Assembly: GCA_950295325.1 (NCBI GenBank)
Contig: OX485803.1
Location: 25,482,001 to 25,546,000, forward strand
Direction of reading: 5' to 3'
From: Polytrichum commune
Lineage: Eukaryota > Streptophyta > Polytrichopsida > Polytrichales > Polytrichaceae
DNA: 64,000 nucleotides
The notes below the pieces were generated by a model. The model was not told the origin of the DNA, did not search any database, and saw nothing but the letters and a program-made list of their open reading frames with translations. The translations under genes were made by a program, and so were the position numbers. Shown piece after piece: positions 27,901 through 39,099 of this stretch (within the stretch, counting starts at the first letter, position 1; each line of letters starts with the position of its first letter).

Positions 27901-29730
27901 TGTGAATCAAGAAACCAGACAAAATCATGGGCTCCCTGATTCCTGCACTGATCAAAAATCAACCTGTGACACTTCAAGATTTCCACACTTCTCAACTTCA
28001 TTGTCAATGGTGATAAAATGCCAGAAGTGCTCCCGGATGGACTGTTGAAACTCACTTAAGTCCAGCCATTGTAAAATATATACTTCTTATGAAACTCAGA
28101 AGAGTCATTGTTCAATATGACGCTTATGCATATCTTGCTGTAATGAGAAGTTTGACAGAGTCATTCTCGATCTCAAAATTGAGCTCTAGAGAGCTAGCAA
28201 CAACGTCATAGAAGCCCTCAAGCTTCAAAAAGTTGGTCGACATCGTTCCATATATACATTATTTCATGTTTCTCGTATAAATTTTCCGTGAATTAGCATC
28301 TAAAGGTTCTTTGACAGGCATAAACAGAACGTGTTGGTAGTTGGTTTGCTCTGAAGTGAATGCCCTGAAGCTCCTCTTGAGAATTCCGTTAATGGGAGCT
28401 CCTTATGTTAATAGGATATAGGCTCCTTACTTCACTTAAAGCTCGCAGTAATTACAAACCATGCTCAATTTTGCACCTCAGGGTCCATCTCTTATCGCCA
28501 CAAATTTGGCTACCAGAAGAATATTGAGTAGGGCGGTCAAGAGAAATTGGGAGGGAAGCAGAAATTTTAGATCTATTTTTATTTTAAAGCGGGAAGAAGG
28601 AGCAATGGTTCATTGGAAGCAGCTGGAATGGACTGCAAACCTGTTGAGGGCGGCTATGGCAACCCAGTATATTAATAGGATATAGGCTCCTTACTTCACT
28701 TGAAAGTCCCAGTAATAACAAACTATGCTCAATTTTGCACCTGAGAGTCCAATTCTTTATACCCAAAAAAAGAAGAGATAGCTTAATATTGCACATGCGG
28801 ATATGCAGACATGTCAAATGAAATTGACATATCTGATATCCACATGTAAAGTGAAATTGAGAGGGATGCAGAGATGTTTAGAGTTTTGTTTTTTAAGGAT
28901 GCGAGTGGGAAGAGCATTGGTTCACTGGAAGCAGCTGGAATACGATGGAATGGAATGGAATGGAATGCGAATCTGTTGAGGGAGAACCTATGGCGACCTA
29001 GTAGCTATAACAAACTATGCTCAATTTGCACCTCAGGCTCCATCTCTTATCGACCAAATATTAAGAGAGAGATTAATTTTCAACATGTGAATATGTGGAT
29101 ATGTGGACGTGTGATATGAAATTGACATATCCCATGTCCACATGTCAAGTGAAATTGAGAGGGAAGTAGATATTTCTTGGATTTTTATATATTCTTTTCG
29201 ATGCGGGAAGGAGCATTGGATCACTGAAAGCAGCTGGAATGGAATGGAATGGAAGGAAAACCTGTTGAGGGCGACTATGACAACCCGGTATTTTGATATG
29301 ATATAGGCTCCTTACTTCACTTAAAGCTCCCAGTAGTAACAAACCATGCTCAAATTTGCACCTCAGGGTCCACCTCTTATCACCAAAATTGAAGAGATGG
29401 CTTGATTTTGCACATGTGGATATGTGGATATGAAATTGACAGAGATGCGGAGATATTTAGATTTTATTTCTTTATTTTTAATGCGGGAAGAAGGAGCCAT
29501 TGGTTCACTGGAAGCAGCTGGGACAAAATGAAACGGAATGCGAACCTGTTGAGGGAGGCTATAACGACTCGGTCCCCGAGCTGAAGTCCCAGGCGAGACA
29601 GCCCTTCCGCAAGAGACGCCACTCTATGTGCAAATTGCGGGAGCGATTGAACCCGGCCCTCACATGTGATTCTGCCCTTGTGCGTGTACAATGCTCGCAG
29701 AGCTTGGCCAATGTGCGCCCTGCTCCCCAT
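21912..29730 (-). CDS. AAE14: 2-succinylbenzoate-CoA ligase (acyl-activating enzyme 14 type), phylloquinone pathway
   Basis: It activates o-succinylbenzoate to its CoA thioester (MenE step of vitamin K1 synthesis). Exons in gene order: 29730-29546, 27814-27742, 27107-26954, 26384-26283, 25379-25282, 25118-24913, 24398-24280, 23821-23439, 22595-22345, 22083-21912. They sum to 1743 nt (580 aa; the Arabidopsis enzyme is about 560), with every junction phase-consistent. ANL-superfamily motifs: P-loop FTSGTTGSPKG at 169-179, YGMTE at 312-316, LDTGD at 405-409, GRYKDVIKSGGENV at 423-436, and the C-domain catalytic lysine K545 in SSGKVKK. DWYLEWLLAV and VYLHILPLCHIGSLSSA are typical of this subfamily rather than 4CL. 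The start at 29730 gives the length expected by homology; no plastid transit peptide is obvious. The protein ends in SRL, a peroxisomal PTS1 tripeptide. Introns 1, 2 and 8 carry repeats. Confidence 0.93.
22937..23416 (-). mobile_element. TIR element, family F, in CoA-ligase intron 8
   Basis: An inverted copy of 9921-10383. The ends CGCCCCTTACACTAGAGCTT and CCAGTGTAAAGGGGGCC are imperfect inverted repeats. The interior shares GGGATCCATCAAGACGCC and CAAGTTGAAAGCTCAAGTGG (as complement). Its edge comes within about 25 bp of the exon 8 donor. Confidence 0.7.
27212..27575. mobile_element. Foldback MITE, family I, in CoA-ligase intron 2
   Basis: Arms of about 170 bp pair imperfectly around a centre at about 27405. 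Examples are TTGGTTCATTGAGGGACTAA with CCCTCAATGAACCAA, and GGTTGTTTTGCATACAATA with TATTGTATGCAAAACAACCA. One arm of the same family recurs near 37655-37805. Confidence 0.75.
28375..29548. repeat. Tandem repeat of about 290 bp in CoA-ligase intron 1
   Basis: About four units run up to the exon 1 donor. Anchors 'AACCTGTTGAGGGCGGCTAT' and relatives occur near 28376, 28640, 28972, 29261 and 29545. They are followed by 'GGATATAGGCTCCTTACTTC', 'AACAAACTATGCTCAATTT', 'CACCTCAGGGTCCATCTC', 'GGTTCACTGGAAGCAGCTGG' and GGAAT pentamers. The last anchor overlaps the exon 1 splice donor itself (AACAG/GTTCGC on the minus strand). Confidence 0.85.
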
Positions 29731-30150
29731 CTCGCAACGCAACGCAACGCAACGCACCCAAACCAAACCAAATGCAAATGCCAATTCCCCTGTCTACACA
29801 AATGTCCACACAATACCAAATGCAAATGCGAAACCCCTGTCTACACACACAACCCCCGAGTCCCCCAATTCCCCACTCACTTACACAATCCTGAACCCTA
29901 TAGAGCACGAGATTTTGTGCATTGTTGATGCGGTATATATGAAATCGTGCGTTCCCGAGTAACTTCGCAATTCATGCGTTGCGAATTGCGATGTCAAGCT
30001 GGATGGAGAAGAGGAAAAGAAGAGCAGCGAATGGCTATGGTCGATGATCTCTGCTCACACTCATCGTTAGGGTTCGGATATGGAGATCAAGGAAAAGCAA
30101 CGGAGAGGCGCTCAAATCTCGGCCCTCGGTAGATTGGAGGCGAAAGGGAA
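29731..30150 (-). promoter_or_regulatory. Promoter and leader side of the CoA-ligase gene
   Basis: GC-richer than its surroundings. It contains a CGCAA pentamer run (about 29734-29757) and two copies of a segment of about 57 bp built on CAAATGCAAATGC and CCCCTGTCTACACA (about 29770-29850). It lies directly upstream of the start codon. The frames crossing it on both strands are repeat translations. No start site can be fixed. Confidence 0.4.
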
Positions 30151-31630
30151 GGAGAGTAGATTTGGCAATTATCTTATCCATCTTGATGTGCAATGACTTT
30201 ATCCAATTGAAGTGAGTTTGAATTGATTTGGGAAGAATCAATCACTAGGAGATTGGGGGTCTCAAATTCTCAATGTGAAATGGATATTTTTGAAAGATCG
30301 AGGCACTAAGTAGAAGAGGAGAAAAAAACAAACAAACAATCTTCTATTGGTTGTCAGTTCATTTAACCATGTGAACCACATGTCTGCGGTAGGTCCACTC
30401 AATGTAGAATAATGGACCCACGTGAGAGCAACATAATGTTATTAAAAATGTCATGAGAGGGTTTGTGGGCGTGGAATAACATGAGATTGCATGTATTGGA
30501 GTTATTCCCAACACATGCAACCAGGATCAACGCCGAGTGGGGGTGTGGCTAGGCAAATGCTATTGGCACTTGCTTGTTGCAGTTTATGATGTTCTCTTTT
30601 ATAAGCAAGCTTAGTAGGTGAAGCATTTCCAATCGGACATTGTGTACCCCCACTTTGACACAACCTTTGCAAGTTAGTTTTACTCCCACCATAAATCACA
30701 AGAATCATAGTAGCATATTTATAAATAGACTCAAAGTGACACATTGATAAATGTTTTAAAAGGGTATTTATTAGGGCCTGTTATTTTATCTTTATGATTT
30801 TTTGGGACCATTCAATTATAAAATTTCCAAACTGTGGTATTTTTTATGAAATTGTTTTTTAGTAATTGTAATGGTTTTTTATACCATTTTTATATATTTC
30901 ATATACAAGTTTTATGTCTACCAGTTTTCAACAATATGTTTGTGTATGTAATGTGGTGCCAACAATTGCTTTAGCCCTTCAAGTATCACTAGAGAACTAC
31001 AAACATTGAAATTACAAACAAGTTCTAAAGGGTACCTTATGAAAACTTAACAAACAACATTGTAACAAAACACAAACATGCCATAGCCTCATGCAAATAA
31101 CCTAAAGTGTACGATAGAGGACACAAAGGTTCATGCCAATTGCCATTGTGTTCTCAAACCTCCAATTTCAAAAAGGATCGTGTCATTCATTTATGTTCTC
31201 AAACCTCCACCCAAATATCATGGACACAATCTCAATGCTTGCCACTCAAACCTCTCGATCTAAAAAGAGAGGCAACAAAGCATGACTTGCATACATCCTT
31301 AAGCATTGCATAATACCCTCCAATGACCCCCTTAAAACATACCCGATTTTTCTCATGCCTAAAACTTTGCACGATCCCCCACCTACATTAGTATAATGTT
31401 CTTTTCTACTACCCTCTATTCTTTTTCTATTCTTTTTGCATATATCATGTAGGATCTTTCAAACATCCCATCTTTATAACTGTAGTTGATTTATTGAATT
31501 AGTATTACAAGTGGACTCTTTCCTTGCTCTCACATGATTTACAAGATTTTTCAATGAGTGTCAGTCCATCCCAAGATCATATGGAGGAAGTATGATTTGC
31601 ATGTGGATTTTAAATTGACATTTGGATAGC
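30151..31630. other. Intergenic, no gene seen
   Basis: AT-rich DNA. A weak relative of the family A foldback may lie near 30420-30510 (AACATAATGTTATT... GGAATAACATGAGATTG). There is no coding evidence up to the retrotransposon edge. Confidence 0.4.
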
Positions 31631-31633
31631 TAA

Positions 31634-33528
31634 ATGTTGCAAGTAGGGAACCCCAAACCCCCCTACACACGTATTTTAACCAAGAAATATACGACTTTTG
31701 TCTTAAAAACCTAAGTAATAACAAAGCCCCAGGCCCAGACAAAATACCCAATTCAATTCTAAAAAACATGCCTCCACGCTTTCATAAATTACTTTTCTTA
31801 TTTTTTAAACATTGTTATAAACAAAAACAAATCCTTGCATCATGAAAAACCAGTCTAACAGTTTTACTATACAAAAAAAATAACCCATCACAACTAACAA
31901 ACCATAGATCTATTGCACTAGCTAACACCATATATAAATTCTACACGAGTACATTAACTTTTATCCTATCAGCGTATGGAGAAAAATACCAAATATTACA
32001 CGATAGTCAAGAAGGATTTAGAGCAGAGCGAAACGCTACTAGACAAATCCAATTATTAATCGCAGCGCTTGAAGACGCAAGACTCACGAACCAAGACATA
32101 TATATCATTTACATTGACTTTAAAAACGCCTTTGGTTCCATTGATCACGCCAGACTTTTAGCCATAATGAAAGATCTGGGATATCCCACTGACTCCATAA
32201 ATCTCATAGGAAACATATATTCACAATCCTCAACAATATTCACTGGTGAACACTTCGGTAAAACCTTACCAATTCCCATTCAAAGATGTACAATACAAGG
32301 TGATACCCTTAGCCCATATCTATTTATCATATTCATAGAACCCCTCCTCAGATGGCTACAACAAGGGAATAATGGATACACTTTTGGTACATCTAAAATT
32401 AAAATATCATCAGCAGCATATGCAGATGACCTAGCAGCAATCGCCAATAAACTAGAGACACTACAAACACAACTCAACAAACTAGACAAATTCTGCAAAT
32501 GGGCAGGAATGGATCTTAGAATACCCAAGTGCGCAATAACTGGATACCCAAACAAATCCAAACTTCACCCCACAACCTTTAAAGCCCTAATCCAATCTAC
32601 TAATTTCAACTACAGAAACCAACCTATACCAGTCCTAAACCAACATGAACCATACACGTATCTAGGAATAAATCTTGCACCATCACTCAAATGGAAAACA
32701 CAAATAAATACCACTACAGCTAAAGTAATAAAACAGTGTCAAGCCCTTGTAACATACCCAGCTATTATGAAACAAAAAATAAACATGGCAGATACAGTCA
32801 TACATGTTGGAATAGCATACAGCTTCTACGCAGTGTCATACTCCATACCAGCTATCAAAAAACTCGATCAAAAAATCATAGTACTTCACAAAACGATATG
32901 CGGAATACCCAAATGCACATCTAACATCGCTACACAACTTCCACACAATCTATTCGGAATCGAAGCATTCTCACTACAAAATGCCTATTTAAGATGCATT
33001 GGAGAACAACTACAAAATGCCCTCAATGATAAAGGTAGAATTGGGAAAATATATGTTGGTCTACTTCAATTCATACTCGCCAAATATGGGGGCTCTAAGG
33101 AAATCACCCGCATTAAATACCACCACTGTGTTAGATCACCCATCACTAGAACATTATTCTTGCTCAAACATAAAGCCGGAGTCCACCTAAAAAGTACAGT
33201 AAACAATTTCCTACTAACCCCATCCCCACTTGAAACTGCATGGATGCAGGAAGCACAAATGCTTTATGGCCTAAATCCCAACACCTCATTTAAATTACTA
33301 CACAAACTACTTGTACATAATATAATCACACTATACCAAATTACCATGCTTAATGGTACCACTCTAATGAACCCGGACGAATTCAAAATCTACCACTCCA
33401 TTCCTTCTAAATTTATCAAAAACGCACTTAACATAGCTAATCAATTATTTTGCCACCCCCCTTGTAATCAATGCCCCCTACCATGCCAACAACACCATCC
33501 ACCAAGATTCCTAAAAATAAATATATAA
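31634..33528 (+). pseudogene. Reverse transcriptase domain of the retrotransposon (frame-broken)
   Basis: RNA-templated DNA synthesis domain. Visible blocks in order: NKAPGPDKIPNSILKNMP (fingers motif 0/1, about 31722), NHRSIALANTIYKF, DSQEGFRAERNATRQ, DIYIIYIDFKNAFGSIDH (motif A), IQGDTLSPYLF (motif B, about 32293) and the catalytic YADD (about 32419, motif C). The reading frame is frame 1 throughout. A TGA at 31843-31845 interrupts it between ILAS and KTSLTVLLYKK, where related elements have a tryptophan. The first ATG after that stop with a long open frame is 32167, but it lies inside the RT domain. The frame closes at 33528 in an A-rich stretch, where a frameshift would continue into the next block. 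Confidence 0.85.
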
Positions 33529-33619
33529 TAAGACACCACAATATCCTACCACACCCACCAACCGCCCCCGTACACCCCCTAACCTCCCCATCCCCCCTCT
33601 ACCCCCTCCTCCCAACAAC

Positions 33620-35563
33620 ATGCTTAAAGACCCCCGACAATTCCCCATACACAAAATAATCAATCATAAACAAAAACAATCCAATGACCATAACGGAATA
33701 AAAAGAACAGTCACGTCGTATTTATGTCAATGGACTACAACAAATAACAACACATATAACAAATGGCGAACTCAAAGGGACCTATACCCCTACTGTGAAG
33801 CCAACACATGTAATCACAACACAAACCTACTTATCCATTACTACAAAGAAAGACAACACAAATATTTTTTAAATATAATTAATGCCTACTTCTCCACAGA
33901 ACAACATAGAGACACAAGATACGTCACACCAACCACAATAATTCCACTAGCACATATTTCTATTAATGAATGCAACCCAGAAAACGATATCGAAACAAAC
34001 TCTGATACCATCCAAACACAATTCGATGTCGCTCACATATACGAAGACAATGGCCGACACCTCATTACCATCCCGAAAGCTAGACTAACATGGCTATGGA
34101 AACAATACCAATTGGCAAAAAACAACACACACGGTCTAGAACCATCTACCCAATCGTTCGAAACTGAAATTGTTTGGTTATACCAAAGGTACAAATACCG
34201 TATCCCAAAAAATGACCCACTCAAACGAGCCCAATATACAATACCAACCCAAATATTAGATCTCATGATTACAACATTTAATATTAACCACTCATATTTT
34301 TCATCCCCAGTTACATGCCCCACACAATTCACCCAATTCTACTCACCATTCTCGCGAGACATAATATTTGGATCCCTAGGTAAAGCGTTTGACTATAAAT
34401 GGCAAGAAATCGGTTACGCACACCCTCATAATACAACAGACCTACAACAAGCTATTCACTGGGCGCGCATAGCGGCCCAAAATGATCCATATACAATCAC
34501 TATACTTATATCTCCGGATACTAATTGGTACCAAAACTCCAACCCACACACAGGCCCATTCCCAGACACACACGTCATTGCCCATTTCGCCGTTGATACG
34601 ATCACGTATGAGGAACCCACAATACCCCCCGAGCTCAATATCACAAGAAAAGAACCATCTACCATGCAAATATTTTGTATCCATCACCAAAACAATAACA
34701 TAGGCACCTACGAACAAATGAAATTAATAAACGACACAGCAAATAACCTCCAAATACTACAAAGTCACACACACACTGCACCACCCACCCCTCCAAACAT
34801 CACCGTTAACCCTAGTAAAAAATGGGCCAAATCAAACTATCCAAATACAATCCCACACAAGAATACCCCTACCCCACAACTTCCAAACTACCACACTAAT
34901 CTACCGCTAAAATTCCACCCCCAATTCAGCTACTACACGGATGGTTCCTTTATAAAACCCAAAGAAATTGCCCCTGGGGAATGGAGAAGAGAAAGAGTTG
35001 GATACGGTATCTACAGCCCCAAAGACTTAAATATCGCCAAAAGACTCCATGGGCATCAAAACATACTACACGCAGAAATGATGGCTATACACAAAACACT
35101 AAGAATCATCAATACACAATTTCCTAATGAACCCGCATTCATATTCATAGACAGTCTAAACGTACTATACTTACTCAACACACAAATCAAACACCCCACT
35201 CTCCACAATAGCCACCCAGACCAAACCACACTCAACTCCATGGTAAAAATCCTTCAAAACCGTACACAACCAATCACACTATACAAAGTTAGAGCACATG
35301 TTAACATTGACGGTAATGAAAAAGCAGATAAACTAGCAAAAGAAGGATTAGAATTAGAACATAGAATTGCCATCCACCCATACGAACATGCCCACGCCAC
35401 CCCGTACTATTATCAAAAAGATGTCTGGGCCTCGATGGCAGACGTCCCAGATAAAGGCCCAATAAGATTCCTAGAAAAACAAATTAAAAAATACGATAGG
35501 GAAACCAATATAGCAATCATGGCCACACAAACCCCAACACGTGTAAATGGACAGAAAATATAG
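33620..35563 (+). pseudogene. Linker and RNase H domain of the retrotransposon
   Basis: A 647-residue open frame, preceded in the same frame by a Pro-rich linker from about 33530. The middle part (about 33700-34850) has no domain I recognise but is conserved in the relic copy (LTWLWKQYQLAKNN, FETEIVWLYQRYKYRIPK, AIHWARIAAQND). The C-terminal part is a type I RNase H: YYTDGSF (first Asp), HAEMMAIHKTLR (Glu), FIDSLNVLYLL (second Asp) and HVNIDGNEKADKLAKEG (last Asp). It would remove template RNA during reverse transcription. The frame ends at 35563, while similarity continues in another frame, indicating a frameshift near 35520-35555. Confidence 0.8.
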
Positions 35564-35577
35564 ACATAGACAAAGAA

Positions 35578-36390
35578 ATGTCAAACGAATTCTGGACAAA
35601 TCCCTCAATCACCGACAAACAAAAATCATGTCTTATTAAATTCCGCACAGGAACATACATGGGTAATGCTAGGAAACAAATGTTCTTCGGCCACCAAAGA
35701 TACCCCTCTATTACGTGCTCCATATGCAATTCAAACGAACCAGACACCTGGCTACATGTACTACTTAAATGTAAACAACAACATATACACTCACTTAGAG
35801 TTAAAAGACATAACAAAGCAGTCGGAGAAATTAGGAAGCTCCTAATCTCGTCCGAAAAATCCCGATGCTTTACTCTCATGAATGCCGGTACCTTCAATAA
35901 TAATCCCCAAGAAAACATTGTCCCAAACTGGCTACTCCCCTGCACATGTAACACACAAAGATGTCACTGCAACGCAAGATTTCGACCTGATATACTTTGC
36001 GTTAAAGGGTTACCGTATCAAAATGACCCTCTCATTGACATTGACCCTAACCTCACCATACAATTTATTGAATTCACATACTGCAACGATAGATTCTCCC
36101 CAGAAACAATAGAAGCAAAAATCAACAAATACAAACCACTAATTGATAGTATCGCTTCCAGAGGATGGAAAATCGAACCACTTATTGTCATCACAGCCGG
36201 GGCCCGAGCTATGACCCACATCCCATCTATGAAAATACTAGAGAACAACCTCAGAATACCCATGGTTACCATCAAAAATACCTTTAAAAACATTAATACC
36301 ATTGCAATACAATATGCCATGTCCATCCTCCTTCATAAAAGGAGGATCGAAAACCACCAACTGCTCCCCCAAAATTTAGACCCTCCATAA
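35578..36390 (+). pseudogene. C-terminal zinc-finger plus putative PD-(D/E) nuclease-like domain of the retrotransposon
   Basis: A 270-residue frame. It has C-x2-C with a later H-x4-C (CSICNSNEPDTWLHVLLKC), then basic LRVKRHNKAV, a second Cys-rich patch (CTCNTQRCHC), and RPD followed about 24 residues later by IEF and then K residues in ETIEAKINKY. That order (Cys/His finger, then RPD...E...K) resembles the restriction-like endonuclease domain found after RT in R2, NeSL and Dualen-type elements. The nuclease reading is inference from motif order. A plain zinc-binding C-terminus of unknown function is the alternative. Confidence 0.55.
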
Positions 36391-36429
36391 AACTCAAAAA
36401 CTTATATAATATTTAATAACTATATACAG

Positions 36430-36625
36430 CTCAGGATGAGGGATTGGTGCCGGTTGGTTGGTACAAATTTCCTGCCTTTTACTCATTTGCAGCACCAAGT
36501 CATGTGTTACACATTAGGCGATCAAACGGACCCAACAGGAATCGAACCCGGACCGTCTTAACCCAAACATCCTCACACAACCAACCGAGGAATCATGACT
36601 TGGCGTACACCCTTACAACAAAACC
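36430..36625 (-). mobile_element. Possible tRNA-derived SINE or tRNA-like promoter remnant
   Basis: The minus strand carries a perfect pol III B box, GGTTCGATTCC (36540-36550). It is preceded at about tRNA spacing by an A-box-like CGGTTGGTTGTGTGAGG (about 36571-36588). The implied T stem pairs only partly, so it is not a working tRNA. It sits inside what may be the retrotransposon 3' UTR, so it may be part of that element rather than a separate SINE. Confidence 0.4.
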
Positions 36626-36822
36626 ACTAGCTATACTTAAAAGGCATACACCCCCGTGGGCCATGATGGGCCCGTGTTATTTGTTCCCTGGCTACTATAG
36701 TGTCCATCCTCGAAAGAGGAGAGTAGTTTTGTCCCAGCTTCCCCATGTCCTGTGGACATCGGGTTGTTGGCATTACGAACGGACACTCTATTCACGCCAG
36801 CCCCTCAAAGGGACCGGAGTTT

Positions 36823-36840
36823 CTATCTATCTATCTATCA
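36823..36840. repeat. (TATC)n tail
   Basis: Four to five TATC units at the probable 3' end of the retrotransposon; similar tracts occur at about 53699-53735 and 54012-54031. Confidence 0.8.
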
Positions 36841-36842
36841 TC

Positions 36843-38349
36843 TTGCAAGTAGGGGATTGACTCCCAAGTAGGTCAATCAATGCAACTACGATGAGCTTAA
36901 GGATGGAAGGGGCCACCAACTAGGTAATGTAGATGAGGCTAATGTGGACACCTCCAACTATGTGGAATCATCCAACCGATGGATTCAAGCAATAAAAGCT
37001 TGAGCATGGAGCAATTGCGAATCATGACCAAAGAATTAGAAATTGTTGAAATCGGAGTTCAAGAAGGTGTTGATGTAGGCTCCAGAATCAAAGATTCTCT
37101 ACTTTCCAATATGGTGTTATGGGGGGGGGGAACTCTTTTATCCTTCAATCTTGTGTAAGTGGACGACATCATGAGCATATTCTACATGGGTCATTTTGCC
37201 AATGAAAATCAAGTTTTAATGCCAATATCAGTTGTGTTATGTCTCTAACGTGGTCACATGTAAGATAAAATGTTATTAATTTGACTTTATCATCATAGGA
37301 TACCCATAATACACGTTGCTTGGCACCTCACAGCCACATGCCGCCTCCTAATTTGTCCACCTCACACACACAAATAAAGTGTGTCATAACTTGGTGGATA
37401 ACACTCCTAATTATGGAGGACGATGGGTATAATCTGACTTTTGCGAAGGTGACTAACCCAAATATCACCAAGGCAGCGGCTAAATCACCACGTATTACTC
37501 ACCCACCGAATTAGAACGACTATACTACCAATTAGAAGCCAAAAAATAAGTATCCAATTAAGGAAGCTAACCCATTGAGCCTTATCTACCTTATGTTGTA
37601 TTTGAGGTCTGCTCTAGTTTGTGCCAAGGGTTATTGGATGATTCTAGTGCAATGTGTGAATGTATGGTGATTATTGTGGACAATAATGTGACTCCAAGCA
37701 TGCACCCACAACTTACCGAACATGGAAAGTTATGCATGCGAAACAACCAACTCCCTACTAAAACTCCGGTTGAGTTAAAGGATAACTCTAATACCTTAGA
37801 GTTTTGTGTATCTAGGATTCTTTGAAGTCAGCCTAGTGGACATTTTTTGGGCAAATTATAGACTCAAGTTTCTTATCTTTCTCTTGAGATTTCTACTTGA
37901 CCCACATTGAGAGAAGTCATGTTTATCATGAGTACTGAGCAATTGCGGACATAGATAGGAGTTGATGAACGGACATTGCACGTCACTATAATAAGCTTTT
38001 TCTCTTTTATGATTTATGAGTAACTAAACATAGCAACTCTAATAAGTTTCACATATACTCATTCTTGCAATTCCACATGGACAGAAGTAAGATATAAATT
38101 TTATAAATCATGTGTATGCGCTTTCTCCTTTGCTTTCTATTCAATCCACTTTGAGAGGAAGCCATATTGTTGGAGTTAAGTTAACATTTTTGTTGCTCAT
38201 TTTGTTGAATGTTTGGTAACTTTGGACTAACCAAATTTTGGTCATTGCAATCATGTCAATAGCATCTACAGGTGTTCCAATACTTGTGCATGTGCGGTTG
38301 TTTGGTTTCTATTTATTCTCATCAACTATTTGTTCAATTCATTCACATG
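36843..38349. other. Intergenic, with one arm of foldback family I near 37655-37805
   Basis: No gene. The segment CATGGAAAGTTATGCATGCG, AAACAACCAACTCCCTACTA and GGATAACTCTAATACCTTAG matches one arm of the foldback in the CoA-ligase gene. A G10 homopolymer lies near 37122. Confidence 0.5.
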
Positions 38350-38560
38350 CACTAGTAGAAAACTATGCCAAAAAGAACCACAACCGATTTCTTGAAAATA
38401 CCTTTCCAATGGTACACACCTTGAAATTTTTAAAATTGTAGTTGCAGAATGGGGGGGGGGGGGGGGAAACGTAGTTATTTAGTGATTGCAGATCATGATG
38501 GTGAAAAGAACCGCAGCCGATTTTAGTTGTGGTTTTTTTGGGCATAGTTTTCTACTAGTG
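38350..38560. mobile_element. CACTA-type MITE
   Basis: A 211-bp element with inverted termini CACTAGTAGAAAACTATGCC, extending to about 38 bp through CCACAACC. The CACTA start and the GTAGAAAA-like continuation are typical of plant CACTA (En/Spm) transposons. The flanks ATG and ATA are a possible 3-bp target duplication with one mismatch. An uninterrupted run of about 16 G lies in the centre (about 38451-38466). Confidence 0.8.
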
Positions 38561-39099
38561 ATATCACACATCTACCACATGACATGTTCCACATACAAGC
38601 ATTCTCACTAAAAGAAAAACGTACATTAGATGAATTGATGAACAACTCATCAACGTCGTTAAATGATATTTAAGTAAGATTGGACTAGGTCCAAGTCCAT
38701 AGTTATAATGTGTTGAGTTTTATCATAGGATCTTCCGATATGATTTTTTGGTAGGATCCTATGATAGAATGTGCAATGTTGGTTGTGATAATATTATAGT
38801 AGTTGTTTTGATTATATTATCAATACTCAACATTTAATGATATGGATTTACCATCAAAAAACAATCTTTAGTTTTTTCAACATGTTTTAGGTAATCACAA
38901 AGGATTCACATATCTCCCATGGAATTTAGGTATATGATAAGTATATTGATGGATCTGCACCCTTAATTGTAGCAACTCATAAATTCATATTTTGAAAATA
39001 TGTCTAGGTTCACTTAAATATGAACTCCTTACGACAAGGATAGACTCATGAAAATGAACAATGGATTGGTACATTGCATACTTGCTAGGCATGGAGGAG
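38561..39099. other. Intergenic, nothing identified
   Basis: AT-rich. A small palindromic stretch lies near 38723-38770 (TATCATAGGATC...GGATCCTATGATA). No coding evidence. Confidence 0.5.

Larger units (their letters stand above)
31634..36842 (+). mobile_element. 5'-truncated non-LTR retrotransposon with RT, RNase H and zinc/PD-E domains
   Basis: Composition switches abruptly near 31640 to a G-poor, A/C-rich coding strand. Domains in order: reverse transcriptase (about 31650-33525), proline-rich linker (about 33530-33615), unassigned region, RNase H (about 34920-35360), and a Cys/His finger followed by an RPD...E block (about 35580-36385). These lie in three frames that join naturally near 33515-33530 and 35515-35560, so the ancestor had one long polyprotein. 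One in-frame stop at 31843 replaces an expected tryptophan. No apurinic endonuclease or gag-like domain remains at the 5' end. The element probably ends in the TATC tail at about 36823-36840; no clear target duplication was found. A decayed relative lies at 39100-40500. Confidence 0.85.

Noticed and set aside
21912-29730. Assignment to 4-coumarate-CoA ligase or a fatty acyl-CoA synthetase
   Set aside because: The core motifs are shared across the superfamily, but LEWLLAV, the PLCHIGSLSSA segment, the overall length and the gene-wide alignment order fit the succinylbenzoate ligase group.
29464-29962. Plus-strand frames opposite CoA-ligase exon 1
   Set aside because: Shadows of the real minus-strand exon and of the CGCAA/CAAATGC repeats upstream.
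31634-36390. LTR retrotransposon or retrovirus-like interpretation
   Set aside because: No protease, integrase or terminal repeats; the RT motif spacing, the YADD region and the C-terminal Cys/His finger are of the non-LTR kind.
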